Shown here one piece after another: positions 9,232-18,939 of a stretch of DNA of 64,000 bases. Each line of letters begins with the position of its first letter. The stretch's first letter is position 1. A program made the position numbers and the translations under genes. The DNA comes from an uncultured Trichococcus sp. GTDB taxonomy: Bacteria; Bacillota; Bacilli; Lactobacillales; Aerococcaceae. The DNA is taken from assembly GCF_963667775.1 (NCBI RefSeq), contig NZ_OY764015.1, positions 433,501 to 497,500 of the forward strand. Direction: 5' to 3'. The notes under the pieces are model-generated. The model searched no databases and had not been told where the DNA came from. It worked only from the letters and a program-made list of their open reading frames with translations.

Positions 9232-9269
9232 GCAATTTATCAGAAATTCAACATTAAATAAAACAATCG

Positions 9270-9278
9270 TGATATAAT
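9270..9278 (+). promoter_or_regulatory. Extended -10 promoter of hsdR
   Basis: TGATATAAT is a perfect extended -10 with a poor -35, as for hsdM. It lies just outside the invertible segment, so hsdR expression should not depend on orientation. Confidence 0.6.
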
Positions 9279-9329
9279 TTAATAGATAATTTGTGGGGGA
9301 ATTAAGTATATAGCTTAGGTGGGAAGATT

Positions 9330-12300
9330 ATGTGCAAAATTCCAAGAAATGATGAGGAAACAATTGAAAAACATTTGATTGACGTTCTGGGTCAAGGACA
9401 TAATCAGTGGAACTATCGCGAGGATCTGAAGTCTGAAGAGGACCTATGGCGGAATTTGCGTCAAAAAATTACCCAAAATAACTTGTCTGAAATCAAGGAA
9501 CATCCGATTACGGATAAAGAATTTGATTCGATAAAAATGGAGTTATTAACACATACGAAAACGCCTTTTCATGCTGCCAAATGGCTGAAGGGCGAAAATG
9601 GCATTGCGCGTATCACAATTGAGCGTGAGGATGCTTCTTTAGGTGCCATGTCTTTGATCTTGTATTCCAATCAAGATATCGGCGGAGGTATTTCCACTTA
9701 TGAAGTTGTAAATCAGATTGCCAAGAAAAAATCGGATGATGAGCGAGAGCGGCGATTTGACGTAACGTTGTTGATCAATGGGTTGCCGATTGTGCAGATT
9801 GAGTTGAAACAAGCAGGTGCAAAAGACGGTTATTTTCAGGCTTTTAATCAAATTAAAAAATATGCTGAAGAAGGCATGTTCCGCAATAACATCTTTTCGA
9901 CGTTGCAGCTTTTTGTCGTTTCCAATGAAAAGACAACCCGTTATTTTGCGAATGCGCTACCAAAAGACATGCACAGGAAATTTCTTTTCAGTTGGCGGAC
10001 AACCGATAATCGGAAAGTGGATAATGTTTACGAGTTTTGCAAACAGGTTTTGAACATACCGGATGCCCATAAGTTAATTGCGCACTATACGATTGTCAGT
10101 GAGGATCATGATAATAAAGCCCTAATGGTATTGCATCCTTACCAAATCCACGCGATTGAAGCTCTATTTACATCTGCTATGAAGCACGAATCGGGTTATG
10201 TTTGGCATGCAACAGGATCAGGGAAAACGTTGACAAGTTTTGTAGCGACGAAATTGCTTGCCCGCAAGTCTGGTGTTGATAGAACCATCATGGTCATTGA
10301 CAGGAAAGACTTGGACAGCCAGACTACATCAGAATTCACAAAGTTTGCCTCTGAATTTAATACAGGCATATCTTCTGGAAACGTTCGAGCGAATAGTTTG
10401 ATTGTGGGGACTGGCAGCTCGATTGAACTCAGCCGAGCTTTGTTGTCGGATACGAATAATAACACAGTCATCATCACGACTCGCCAAAAACTGGAGGCCG
10501 CATTGCGCCATGCCCAAAAGCAAAAGGAGAAACGAAATGTGGAACGATTCAAAAAGTTGATGGGCCAGCATATCGTCTTTGTCGTGGATGAATGCCACCG
10601 TGCTTTGAGTGCGGAAAATATGGATGAAATAAAGCAGTTCTTCCCGAATTCCACTTGGTTCGGATTTACTGGGACACCTATTTTTGAAGAGAATAAAAAG
10701 CAAGCCAAAGGGCAATTGGCCAGAACGACGCACGACCAATATGGCGAGAAATTGCATACTTACACGATTAAAGATGCTTTGGACGATGCTGCGGTTCTGG
10801 GATTTCAGGTGGAACATGAGGATACGATAGAACAGACCTCTTTAAACAATCACATTTTCAAAAACCTCCAAGTCAATGAAAAATATGCAAGCTACAGCGT
10901 AGATGGCATTAATGACATAATCGATCAGATGCCGCCGAATGAAAAAGAAGAGTATTTGGATGCAACGATCTATGAACGGAACGAGCATATTCAAAAGGTG
11001 CTACGTAAAATTTTCCGACCGGATAACGCCTATATGAAATTTGATTTTCAGAATGGCCGTCCGAGAAAGTCAGCGATTCTGACGACTAGTTCGATCGATA
11101 TGGCAAAACGGTATTATCATGCCATCAAGCAAATGACGAAGGAACCAGGCTGGATTCAAAGAGAATTTTCTCACCATCCGATCCGGACAGGTCGCACGAT
11201 TGAAGACCCAGATTTTCCAAGAATCGCGATTACCTATTCTATGCAGGAAAATGAAGTGGATTCAGCCCAAAATCAAAAAGAAATGAAAAAAATTATCAAG
11301 GATTACAATGCGTACTACGGTACTGCTTGGGGCATCGATGACATTGACCGCTATAACGGGGACATCAATAACCGGCTCGCGCGCAAAAAAGGAGAATTCA
11401 AAGAATTCGGGAAACAGATTGACTTGGTTATCGTCGTTGATAGATTGCTGACGGGGTTCGATGCGCCGACGATTCAGACCTTATTTGTTGACCGGAATCT
11501 TAGCTATGCCAACTTGATTCAAGCCTTTTCGCGTACGAATCGTACCTACCCGGATAAAACGAAAGGCTTGATCGTCACTTTCCGGAAGCCACACTCCATG
11601 GAAAAAAATGTTGCAGATGCAACAAGACTCTATTCCGAAGCTAAAGAAGAAACCAGTCTGATTTATCCGACTTATGAAAAATCGAAGAAGAGATTCAATG
11701 GCGGTCATAAGAAGTTCACTGACATCGTTGAAACACATCAGGATATAGATGAGCACTCTCCGTTGGAATTGAGGATTGATTTTGTCAAAGCATTTCAGGA
11801 ATTCACGAATTCGTTTGAGGCGCTTGTTACATATGATGATTATAACGATGAGATGGAAAAATCAGGTAGTTTGAAGACGCAAGTGATGGTACTGGAAGAG
11901 AATTTAGGATTGTATGAGACGATTAAAGGGTCAATACTTGCAGATTTGTCTATCGCACCGACTCCTCCAGAAAGCCTGTCCGAAATTGAATTCTATTCAG
12001 ACAATGCGGTTAAACTTTATGATATCGACGCTACCTATATCGATCAGCTGTTGAACACGTACTCCGCAAACAACAAATCTGTGCGTGAAGACATTGAAAA
12101 AGCGATGCAGAAGTTGAACAAAGCAGAGGTTGTAAGGGAAGTTTATCGCGCAATTTTGAACGATATCGACTTAAAACGAGTTGATCCAGAGGAAGATATA
12201 TTTGTTCTCAAACGGCATTACTTTACTCTAGCACGAGATCAGTCTATCGCTCATTTTGCGAAGGATTGGTTTGTTTCACCTGATGAATTACATTCCTCGG

Positions 12301-12488
12301 CAGTACAGTATGTTATCGGGGCAGACCCGATTCCAAACATAGGTAGTATCATCGACAGCAAAAACTTTGAAAAATACAAGGTAGTGCACCCCGAAGCCAA
12401 ACCACTGCGATATGGTCCAGAAATGAAACGGCAGTGGCGAAAGGTATTGGACGAGGTTGTTGTGCAGTTAGATAATGAGTTAAGATGA
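9330..12488 (+). CDS. hsdR: Type I restriction endonuclease subunit
   Basis: HsdR translocates DNA with ATP and cuts it at a distance from unmethylated sites. The 1052 residues begin with the HsdR nuclease domain (IVQIELKQAG holds the E-x-K of the PD-ExK site, near residue 157). Two helicase lobes follow: Walker A HATGSGKTLTSF near 293, DECHR near 419, and a LIQAFSRTNRTYP motif VI. A long helical C-terminal region, which binds HsdM, completes it. The ATG follows GGTGGGA. It looks intact, so the nuclease should be active if HsdS is supplied. Confidence 0.96.
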   Translation: MCKIPRNDEETIEKHLIDVLGQGHNQWNYREDLKSEEDLWRNLRQKITQNNLSEIKEHPITDKEFDSIKMELLTHTKTPFHAAKWLKGENGIARITIEREDASLGAMSLILYSNQDIGGGISTYEVVNQIAKKKSDDERERRFDVTLLINGLPIVQIELKQAGAKDGYFQAFNQIKKYAEEGMFRNNIFSTLQLFVVSNEKTTRYFANALPKDMHRKFLFSWRTTDNRKVDNVYEFCKQVLNIPDAHKLIAHYTIVSEDHDNKALMVLHPYQIHAIEALFTSAMKHESGYVWHATGSGKTLTSFVATKLLARKSGVDRTIMVIDRKDLDSQTTSEFTKFASEFNTGISSGNVRANSLIVGTGSSIELSRALLSDTNNNTVIITTRQKLEAALRHAQKQKEKRNVERFKKLMGQHIVFVVDECHRALSAENMDEIKQFFPNSTWFGFTGTPIFEENKKQAKGQLARTTHDQYGEKLHTYTIKDALDDAAVLGFQVEHEDTIEQTSLNNHIFKNLQVNEKYASYSVDGINDIIDQMPPNEKEEYLDATIYERNEHIQKVLRKIFRPDNAYMKFDFQNGRPRKSAILTTSSIDMAKRYYHAIKQMTKEPGWIQREFSHHPIRTGRTIEDPDFPRIAITYSMQENEVDSAQNQKEMKKIIKDYNAYYGTAWGIDDIDRYNGDINNRLARKKGEFKEFGKQIDLVIVVDRLLTGFDAPTIQTLFVDRNLSYANLIQAFSRTNRTYPDKTKGLIVTFRKPHSMEKNVADATRLYSEAKEETSLIYPTYEKSKKRFNGGHKKFTDIVETHQDIDEHSPLELRIDFVKAFQEFTNSFEALVTYDDYNDEMEKSGSLKTQVMVLEENLGLYETIKGSILADLSIAPTPPESLSEIEFYSDNAVKLYDIDATYIDQLLNTYSANNKSVREDIEKAMQKLNKAEVVREVYRAILNDIDLKRVDPEEDIFVLKRHYFTLARDQSIAHFAKDWFVSPDELHSSAVQYVIGADPIPNIGSIIDSKNFEKYKVVHPEAKPLRYGPEMKRQWRKVLDEVVVQLDNELR

Positions 12489-12774
12489 CAATAAGTTTGC
12501 GACATTAAAGAGGAGGAATCAGCATGGTTTCAGTCACAAAATGAATCGCACAATTATTCTAGTCCTATTGAGTGTTAGGAGCTCGATAGTCATTGTTAAA
12601 ATTTTTTCGAAAAAAATCCGTGTGTTATATAATAATTAGAGCAGTTTAGCTTGGTGTCACATTACTTAAAGCAGTGCTGTAATTAAATATTAAATAGTTC
12701 TTTAGGTTGAAATTAAGGGAATTTCTTAAAGCTTTTTTATTTTTTATTCTCAGATAAGGAAAAGGTGAGCGGTA
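12489..12774. other. Intergenic region before the SIR2 gene
   Basis: AT-rich, no convincing gene. GAGGAGGA at 12512 precedes an ATG with only six codons, perhaps the start of a lost gene. A -10 match TATAAT lies at 12628-12633 and a perfect 14-bp palindrome TTTTTTCGAAAAAA at 12602-12615, where a -35 would be expected. These may be the promoter and a regulator site for the SIR2 gene. Confidence 0.4.
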
Positions 12775-14268
12775 TTGAATATAAATGATTTTGTTGGGAA
12801 ATTTACGAATCATCCGGTTCTTTTTATTGGTACAGGAATTAGTTTAAGATACTTAGATAATTCATATACTTGGGATGGATTGTTGAGAAAGATTAGCTTA
12901 GATCTATACGGAAATTTAGAAACTTATTTCGATATTAAAGGTGAACATGTCCTAGAGGATAGTTTTAATTATCCTGCAATTGCATCAAGAATCGAAGCAG
13001 ACTTTAATAGTTTTTTAATAATGAATAGAGATGGGAAATTCAAGTTTGTTAATGATATTTACTATAAACATATGGAAAACAATTCTCATATTAGTAGATT
13101 TAAAATATATTTGTCCGAGTTGTTTAGTTCTATGGTATACAGAGAGAGTAAATCCGAGGAACTGCTAAAGCTAAAAAAAGTTAGAAAAAATATAGGATCA
13201 GTTATAACAACTAATTATGATTCGTTAGTTGAAGAAATATTTGGTTTTACACCTTTAATTGGAAATAACATTCTATTAAGTAATCCTTATGGATCTGTTT
13301 ATAAAGTGCACGGCTCTGCTTCTGTACCTGACAAAATAATTATTACTGATGAGGACTATTTAAATTTTAATAAAAAATACGAGTTGATTAGAGCGCAGTT
13401 GCTGTCACTTTTTATTCACAATCCAATTATTTTTATGGGATATAATATTGGGGATTCAAATATTAAGGCAATATTGAAGACCATTTTTTCTTATGTAGAA
13501 CCTAATTCTGAGCAAGCAGAATTAATTAGAAGAAATTTCTTACTTGTAGAATATGATCCGGGCTCGGAAAGCATCGAAGTTGTAGAACATGATATTGACC
13601 TGACTCAAAGTCAAACTATTAGAATAAATAAAATAAAGACGGATGATTATAATTCGATCTACAATGCTCTTGCAGCATTACAATTACCTGTATCTGCAAT
13701 GGATGTGCGCAAAGTACAAACCGTAGTCAAGGATATCTACTCAGGCGGGTCAATAAAAGTTCGAATTACAGAGGATCTTGACCAGCTAAACAATAGTGAC
13801 AAGGTATTAGTAATAGGCTCTGATAAAACAATTAGTTATGAGTTTCAAACTGTTTCAGAAATGATGGCCAATTACTTCAGTATTATTGAAGAAGAAAATA
13901 TCCAAATACTTTCAACTATTGATAAACTTAAAATTCAATCACAACAGTATTTTCCAATGTATGGATTTTCAACCATTAACCAAAATATATCATCGTCAAG
14001 TAGATTACGAACCCAACAAGAAACTAAACTTACAGAAATGATTAACAATATTAATTCAAAGTGTAAAGGAAACTACAAAACAATCGATGAAATTGAAAGA
14101 GATGAGTCATTAGCAAAATCTTATCAAGTTTCAGCCATTATATATGGCGTGATGCAAGAACAAATTAGCTTAACTGAAGTGGAAGCATACTTAAAGAAAT
14201 ATACAGATAAACAGAGTACGGATTATAGAAAGTTGCTATGTGCATATGACTTTATACGATACAAATAA
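12775..14268 (+). CDS. SIR2-domain protein, probable antiphage NADase
   Basis: The first ~250 of 497 residues form a SIR2-type NAD-binding domain: FIGTGIS near residue 17, TTNYDS near 144 and VHGSAS near 179, which supplies the usual catalytic His, then IFMGYNIGDSNIKAIL. Bacterial SIR2 proteins of this kind (ThsA, DSR, SIR2-HerA, SIR2-pAgo) destroy NAD on phage infection. The C-terminal half I do not recognise; it is not an evident SLOG domain and no transmembrane segment is seen. Start is TTG with AAAGGTGAG upstream. The gene is markedly more AT-rich than the core genome and stands alone next to a type I restriction locus, fitting horizontal transfer. Substrate and trigger are unknown. Confidence 0.8.
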   Translation: MNINDFVGKFTNHPVLFIGTGISLRYLDNSYTWDGLLRKISLDLYGNLETYFDIKGEHVLEDSFNYPAIASRIEADFNSFLIMNRDGKFKFVNDIYYKHMENNSHISRFKIYLSELFSSMVYRESKSEELLKLKKVRKNIGSVITTNYDSLVEEIFGFTPLIGNNILLSNPYGSVYKVHGSASVPDKIIITDEDYLNFNKKYELIRAQLLSLFIHNPIIFMGYNIGDSNIKAILKTIFSYVEPNSEQAELIRRNFLLVEYDPGSESIEVVEHDIDLTQSQTIRINKIKTDDYNSIYNALAALQLPVSAMDVRKVQTVVKDIYSGGSIKVRITEDLDQLNNSDKVLVIGSDKTISYEFQTVSEMMANYFSIIEEENIQILSTIDKLKIQSQQYFPMYGFSTINQNISSSSRLRTQQETKLTEMINNINSKCKGNYKTIDEIERDESLAKSYQVSAIIYGVMQEQISLTEVEAYLKKYTDKQSTDYRKLLCAYDFIRYK

Positions 14269-14662
14269 TTATAATGTTCCCAATTTGATGAAGATGTCTT
14301 AGTACAGAAAACGTTACCTCAAAGAAATAAATTGATAAACCAAATTAGTTAATAATAGTTTAAACCATCCGAATTATTGATGAACATCATAATTTTGATA
14401 ATATTCTAAGCCAATAGAGTTCATCATATTTATTATTAGAGATAAATCAACTAATAAAGAAGGAACCTGTAGTCTATATTTAGTGACACTAAATTATTTT
14501 TTCTAGAGTGATTTATTGAATAATTAATTAATTAATTAATGTACAACAAGATTATATGGGGATAGGTGTTTTCATGGAACATCATATTTTTAATATTCCT
14601 GCCAAATTATTCTTCAATAAAAAAAAATATTGTTACTCGTTTTTTTGATTTTAATCTGAGAT
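14269..14662. other. Gene-poor AT-rich stretch before the IS4 element
   Basis: No supported gene. A 24-codon reading frame at 14575 has no recognisable product. The GAACATCATA segment near 14383 recurs near 14578, with similar sequence after it, an imperfect direct repeat. ATTAATTAATTAATTAAT occurs near 14521. This may be the eroded 3' side of the defence island. Confidence 0.35.
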
Positions 14663-14761
14663 ACTCAACTTTCGCAGTAGAAAAAGTTGAGTGAACCTTT
14701 ACGTGTGTTGCTGTAGTCCGTTATTAATTAGGTACCTTGACAGTTGAAGGCATAAGAAAAA

Positions 14762-14817
14762 CACCTCGTTATTTGGTATAGTTTAATTACCACAAAAAAA
14801 CTACCAATAGCGAGGTG
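14762..14817 (+). promoter_or_regulatory. Hairpin hiding the transposase ribosome binding site
   Basis: CACCTCGTTATTTGGTA pairs with TACCAATAGCGAGGTG, with one bulge. The 3' arm contains the GAGGTG ribosome binding site of the transposase. Such inside-end hairpins in insertion sequences limit translation from outside transcripts (known for IS10 and others); here that is inferred. Confidence 0.6.
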
Positions 14818-14826
14818 CTTATCACT

Positions 14827-16188
14827 ATGATAACCAATAATGGCCTAAATAATCAACTACCAAATTCATTACAAGCTGTATTCGAAGAACTTAAGATCCT
14901 CAAACATTTGAGAAATGCTGGAATCAAGAAAGGTTCCGGATTTTCCTGTGGGTATTTATTCCAGCTGATTTTCTGCTTCATCTTTGAAGGTAAGAATTGG
15001 TTCAGAATGCTTGAAAGCAAGAAATCCGATGGATTGCCCTGTAAGGACGCTGTCTATCGTTTTTTGAACAGTCCAACCTACAATTGGCGCCGTTTTTTAC
15101 TGTCCTTGAGTGCAGCCACAATCTCTAAAGTTAGTGTATTGACCAATCATAATCGACCAAAGGTCTTGATTATTGATGATTCTGCCTATGAGAGAAATCG
15201 CAGCAAAAAAGTAGAACTGCTTGCGCGCTGTTTTGATCATTCTTCACAGAAAATGCGCTTTTACAAAGGTTTCCGGATGCTTACACTTGGGTGGTCCGAT
15301 GGCGCCACCTTTATGCCCATCGATTTTTCCCTGTTAAGCTCAACCAAATCCAATATTAACGGGATCGATGAACGAATTGACAAGCGCACCAGCGGGTATA
15401 AAAGACGGAAAGAAGCGCTTGAGACTGCGCCATCCGCTATCCCTGGCATGATTCAACGCGCCCTAAATTCCGGTGTTGAGGCTTCATACGTCCTTATGGA
15501 CACCTGGTTCACGCAGCAACCATTGATCAAATCCATTACAGAGCAAGGGATTGATGTGATTGGAATGGTTAAAGCTACTAATCAGCGCTATTTAGTTAAC
15601 AACCAGCGGGTGGATTTGCAGCAGCTTTACAAACTGGCTACACCGACAAACCGTCGTAAAGATATCTTGCGCTCCATCCAGACAACAATGACAAACGGTG
15701 TTCCCGTAAAGGTTGTCTTCATCAGAAACCGAAACAACCACAGCCGTTGGCTGGCTATATTAAGCACGGACTGTTCTCTCACGGAACAGGAAATTGTCCG
15801 TATTTATGGCATGCGTTGGGACATTGAGGTGTTCTTCAAGGCGACAAAGTCGCTTTTGAAACTGCAGAAAGAAATGCAAGGTCGCTCATATGATTCTCTC
15901 GTCAGCCACACTACGATTGTCTTTGCGCGATATATTGTATTGTCATGGCAGAATCGATGTAATACAGACGAACGAACATTGGGTGGCATGTTTTATGAAC
16001 TGTGTGATGAATTGAAAGAACTTGATTGGGCTGTAGCATTACAGCAGTTAGTCGAAATTTTGGAGGAAGCTATAGAAAAATCATCAAAAATATTCAAAAA
16101 ATTCATCAAATGTCAACTACAGCAATGGTTTGCAAGTTTGCCCAATTATATCAAGGCTTACTTGCCTATTTTGAGCTGCGAAAGTTGA
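14827..16188 (+). CDS. IS4-family transposase
   Basis: DDE transposase of 453 residues. VLIIDDSAYERNRSKKVEL has the first Asp, YVLMDTWFTQQP the second, and YGMRWDIEVFFKATKSLLKL is the Y-(2)-R-(3)-E-(6)-K motif typical of IS4. The ATG at 14827 follows GAGGTG at 9-base spacing; the GTG at 14815 would overlap that site. The gene ends two bases before the IS end. It appears intact. Confidence 0.93.
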   Translation: MITNNGLNNQLPNSLQAVFEELKILKHLRNAGIKKGSGFSCGYLFQLIFCFIFEGKNWFRMLESKKSDGLPCKDAVYRFLNSPTYNWRRFLLSLSAATISKVSVLTNHNRPKVLIIDDSAYERNRSKKVELLARCFDHSSQKMRFYKGFRMLTLGWSDGATFMPIDFSLLSSTKSNINGIDERIDKRTSGYKRRKEALETAPSAIPGMIQRALNSGVEASYVLMDTWFTQQPLIKSITEQGIDVIGMVKATNQRYLVNNQRVDLQQLYKLATPTNRRKDILRSIQTTMTNGVPVKVVFIRNRNNHSRWLAILSTDCSLTEQEIVRIYGMRWDIEVFFKATKSLLKLQKEMQGRSYDSLVSHTTIVFARYIVLSWQNRCNTDERTLGGMFYELCDELKELDWAVALQQLVEILEEAIEKSSKIFKKFIKCQLQQWFASLPNYIKAYLPILSCES

Positions 16189-16343
16189 GTGAGATAGAAT
16201 AGCGAGTATAAAATGAGAATCAGGCAAGAAGCCGAAATAGAAAAAAACGGGAGCACTGCCGTTCATTTGGAATGAGTTACCACGGTAGGACAGCGATTTT
16301 ATCTTCAGCATAGCGCCAGGATACAGGCGGGAGGGTTGATTTA

Positions 16344-17243
16344 ATGTACAATCATCAATTGGACACTTTCATTAAAGTTGCCGATTCCGGCAGTTTCAAT
16401 AAAGCCGCAGAAGAGTTGTATGTATCGCCGAATGCGGTCATGAAGCAGATCAATCTTCTGGAAAACAGTCTGGGATTTGACTTGTTTATCAGAACGCATC
16501 GGGGCGTCCGCTTGACACCGGCCGGCGAATCGTTGTACCGGGATGCGAAATATCTCATCCAGTATGCCAAGGATTCCATCGTCCGAGCCGAGAAGAGGGT
16601 GGCTGAGCCGAAGCACGTGCTGCGGATCGGCACCTCGTTGACGACTCCGGTCCAATTCCTAGTGAATCTCTGGCCGCAGATCCGCCAACACAATCCGGAT
16701 CTGAAATTCGAACTGGTATCATTCGAGAACACGCCCGAGAATGCGCGGGAAATCATGAATCATTTCGGCAGGAACATCGACCTGGTCGCCGGCATCTACA
16801 GCGAGAAGATCCTGAGCGAGCGGAACTGTTCGGCATTGAAGTTGTATGATACACCCCTATGTGCGGCGGTTCCTTTCCATCATCGCTTGGCAGCGAAGGA
16901 TGAAATCAAGGTAGAGGATCTTTTATATGAAACGGTCATGCTCATCAGACGCGGCTACATGAGTGCCTTTGATGAAGTCAGAGATGTTTTGGCAGAAAAC
17001 TATCCGCAGATCCAAATAGAAGATTTTTCATTTTTCGATGTGAATGTCTTCAATAAATGTGAAAACGACAATGCGGTTCTGATTGGTGTGAAAGAATGGG
17101 GAAACGTCCATCCGTTGTTGGAAATCATCCCGATCAGCTGGGACCATACGATTCCGATGGGTATCCTGTATTCAAACAAGCCATCCGATGATGTGAAAGA
17201 ATTTCTGAAAATCATCAGCCAGCTATACGCGATCCGGCCATAA
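16344..17243 (+). CDS. LysR-family transcriptional regulator
   Basis: 299 residues: an N-terminal winged HTH (FNKAAEELYVSPNAVMKQINLLE, RTHRGVRLTPAG) and a C-terminal periplasmic-binding-protein-like effector domain. The HTH helix has the unusual Asn-Ala-Val-Met where most LysR have Pro-Thr-Leu-Ser. GGGAGGG precedes the ATG. It may have regulated the aldo/keto reductase at 19682, now separated from it by the IS66 insertion. The effector is unknown. Confidence 0.9.
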   Translation: MYNHQLDTFIKVADSGSFNKAAEELYVSPNAVMKQINLLENSLGFDLFIRTHRGVRLTPAGESLYRDAKYLIQYAKDSIVRAEKRVAEPKHVLRIGTSLTTPVQFLVNLWPQIRQHNPDLKFELVSFENTPENAREIMNHFGRNIDLVAGIYSEKILSERNCSALKLYDTPLCAAVPFHHRLAAKDEIKVEDLLYETVMLIRRGYMSAFDEVRDVLAENYPQIQIEDFSFFDVNVFNKCENDNAVLIGVKEWGNVHPLLEIIPISWDHTIPMGILYSNKPSDDVKEFLKIISQLYAIRP

Positions 17244-17299
17244 CCTTTAGGTTGCAACTCGTGGTAAGCGCCAAATAATCAGGTATATACTGCAACACG

Positions 17300-17344
17300 A
17301 ATAACCCTGCTACAATATGGATATCATATCGTAGTAGGGTTATT
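17300..17344 (-). terminator. Terminator-like hairpin at the end of tnpC
   Basis: AATAACCCTGCTAC pairs with GTAGTAGGGTTATT (13 of 14), overlapping the tnpC stop codon. On the minus strand it would end the IS66 transcript. Confidence 0.55.
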
Positions 17345-18881
17345 TGCAGTTTGCCTGGACTTCTTGACTCCATGGTAAATAATCCTCAAGAAGTTCGGGC
17401 TCCTCTTTGAAGGGAGTGTTCGGAAGTTCCTTGAACAAATACGTCAGGTATTTGAATACATTCAGATCATTTGCTTTGGCAGTCTCAATGATGCTGTAGG
17501 CAATGCTGCTTGATTCAGCGCCCTTAGGGCTGGTATAAAAGTTCCAGGCTTTACGGCCAACCACGAACGGTCTTATATTTCGTTCCGCCAAATTGTTCGA
17601 AATTTGGCATTCACCGTCCAAAAGGTAATTCATCAGGTACGGTTTCTGTTTCTTGGCATAGCTAAGTGCTTTTCCAAGAACGGAATTTGGCAGCGCGTTG
17701 GTCGTTTCTACCCATCCCCAGAATGCCTTAAGTACCGGAATCGCCTTCTTTTTCCTTTTCTTCAAGCGTTCCTCAGGTGGCAGATGTGCAATTTCTTTTT
17801 CAATACTGAAAAGTGTGTTGCAATAATCCAGTCCAATTTCACATTGTGACTTTTTGCCGGTACTGGCTTTAGGAACTCCTTCGTGGAATTTTCGCCGAAT
17901 ATGCGCAAGGCAACCTACACGCGTCACATTCTTTACCTTGTTATACCCCTCATAGCCATCACAATGGATATAACCCGTATACCCCGATAAAAACTTCTCC
18001 GCATTTTCCCCTGCACGCGTAGGCGAATACTGGTAAAGAATGATTTGTTGATCGACATCCGTGCTATTCCGATAGAGCCACATATACGAATTTGAAGTTG
18101 CTTTTCTATTCGGTTCACGGAGTACTTGCGTGGTTGTTTCATCAACAAACAGGCAGTTGGCTGTCAATAATTTCTGGTGAAGCAGGTTATAAAGTGGCTT
18201 CAGCCAAAGTTCGGCAGCTTTGATTACCCAATTGGCCATTGTAGTTCGGCTCAAGGCAATACCGTAATCTTGCCATTCTTTCTCTTGGCGATGGAACGGC
18301 AAAGACATTTCATATTTTTGATGTAATAGCCAAGCCACCGAACTAGCGGAGGCCAAGCTTTTAGGAATAACTGGTATCGGTAACTCTGCCTTCACGATGG
18401 CATCTGCACCGTCCTTTTTACAACAAGGGCATTCGTAGGCATGGCGATAGATTTTTCTAACTTTAAGATGTGCCGGGATGAATTCTACCTCTTCGCGGAT
18501 GTATTCGCGACCAATTGGTCGCAAGTCGGTATTGCACCATTCGCAGTTGGAATCATCCTTATGGAGAAGACAGTCGACCTCTATCACAGGCAGATCCTTG
18601 ATCAATCGCGCTTTATGACCAGGAGTTCTTCTTTTACGTTCAAATTGTTCTGCATTTTTTGGCTCTACTGCAGACTTGTCGGCTACAACTTCCGCCTCAT
18701 TGAAAACATTGAGTTCTTCAGAGTTGAATAGATTGATTTGATTTTCATCGGCAGGCGTGCTTTTTTCGCTGGAACGACCATACAGTTTCTGCGTTAGCAC
18801 TTGGACTTGTTCAGTCAATAGAGCAATTTGCGTAATCAACTGCTTATTTTGCTCAAGCAACATTTGTTCCATCTCCGTCAT
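17340..18881 (-). CDS. tnpC: IS66 transposase
   Basis: 513 residues. It starts with a coiled-coil leucine-rich segment (MEQMLLEQNKQLITQIALLTEQ), followed by a zinc-finger-like region with paired cysteines (CEWCN, CPCCKK), then the DDE domain (FVDETTTQVL, HCDGYEGYN, NNLAERNIRPFVVGRKAW). The KKKRKK-type basic stretch and the IS66 C-terminal domain complete it. Family assignment is clear. Confidence 0.96.
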   Translation of the reverse strand: MTEMEQMLLEQNKQLITQIALLTEQVQVLTQKLYGRSSEKSTPADENQINLFNSEELNVFNEAEVVADKSAVEPKNAEQFERKRRTPGHKARLIKDLPVIEVDCLLHKDDSNCEWCNTDLRPIGREYIREEVEFIPAHLKVRKIYRHAYECPCCKKDGADAIVKAELPIPVIPKSLASASSVAWLLHQKYEMSLPFHRQEKEWQDYGIALSRTTMANWVIKAAELWLKPLYNLLHQKLLTANCLFVDETTTQVLREPNRKATSNSYMWLYRNSTDVDQQIILYQYSPTRAGENAEKFLSGYTGYIHCDGYEGYNKVKNVTRVGCLAHIRRKFHEGVPKASTGKKSQCEIGLDYCNTLFSIEKEIAHLPPEERLKKRKKKAIPVLKAFWGWVETTNALPNSVLGKALSYAKKQKPYLMNYLLDGECQISNNLAERNIRPFVVGRKAWNFYTSPKGAESSSIAYSIIETAKANDLNVFKYLTYLFKELPNTPFKEEPELLEDYLPWSQEVQANCK

Positions 18882-18939
18882 TCACAACACACCTCCATTC
18901 CGATTCATAACTTCCTTATTATACCAAGAAATGGCACTG

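Larger units (their letters stand above)
14663..16190. mobile_element. IS4-family insertion sequence
   Basis: Perfect 15-bp terminal inverted repeats ACTCAACTTTCGCAG occur at 14663-14677 and, inverted, at 16176-16190. The 5-bp direct repeat GAGAT flanks it on both sides (14658-14662 and 16191-16195). It contains one intact transposase gene. Just inside the left end, AAAAGTTGAGT pairs back onto the terminal repeat, so that end can itself form a hairpin. It separates the SIR2 gene from the LysR gene. Confidence 0.9.

Noticed and set aside
12524-12545. Strong GAGGAGGA site before an ATG after hsdR
   Set aside because: Only six codons before TGA; no product can be supported, though it may be the stump of a lost gene.
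14575-14649. 24-codon frame before the IS4 element
   Set aside because: No convincing ribosome binding site, no known family, and the codons are what AT-rich sequence gives by chance.
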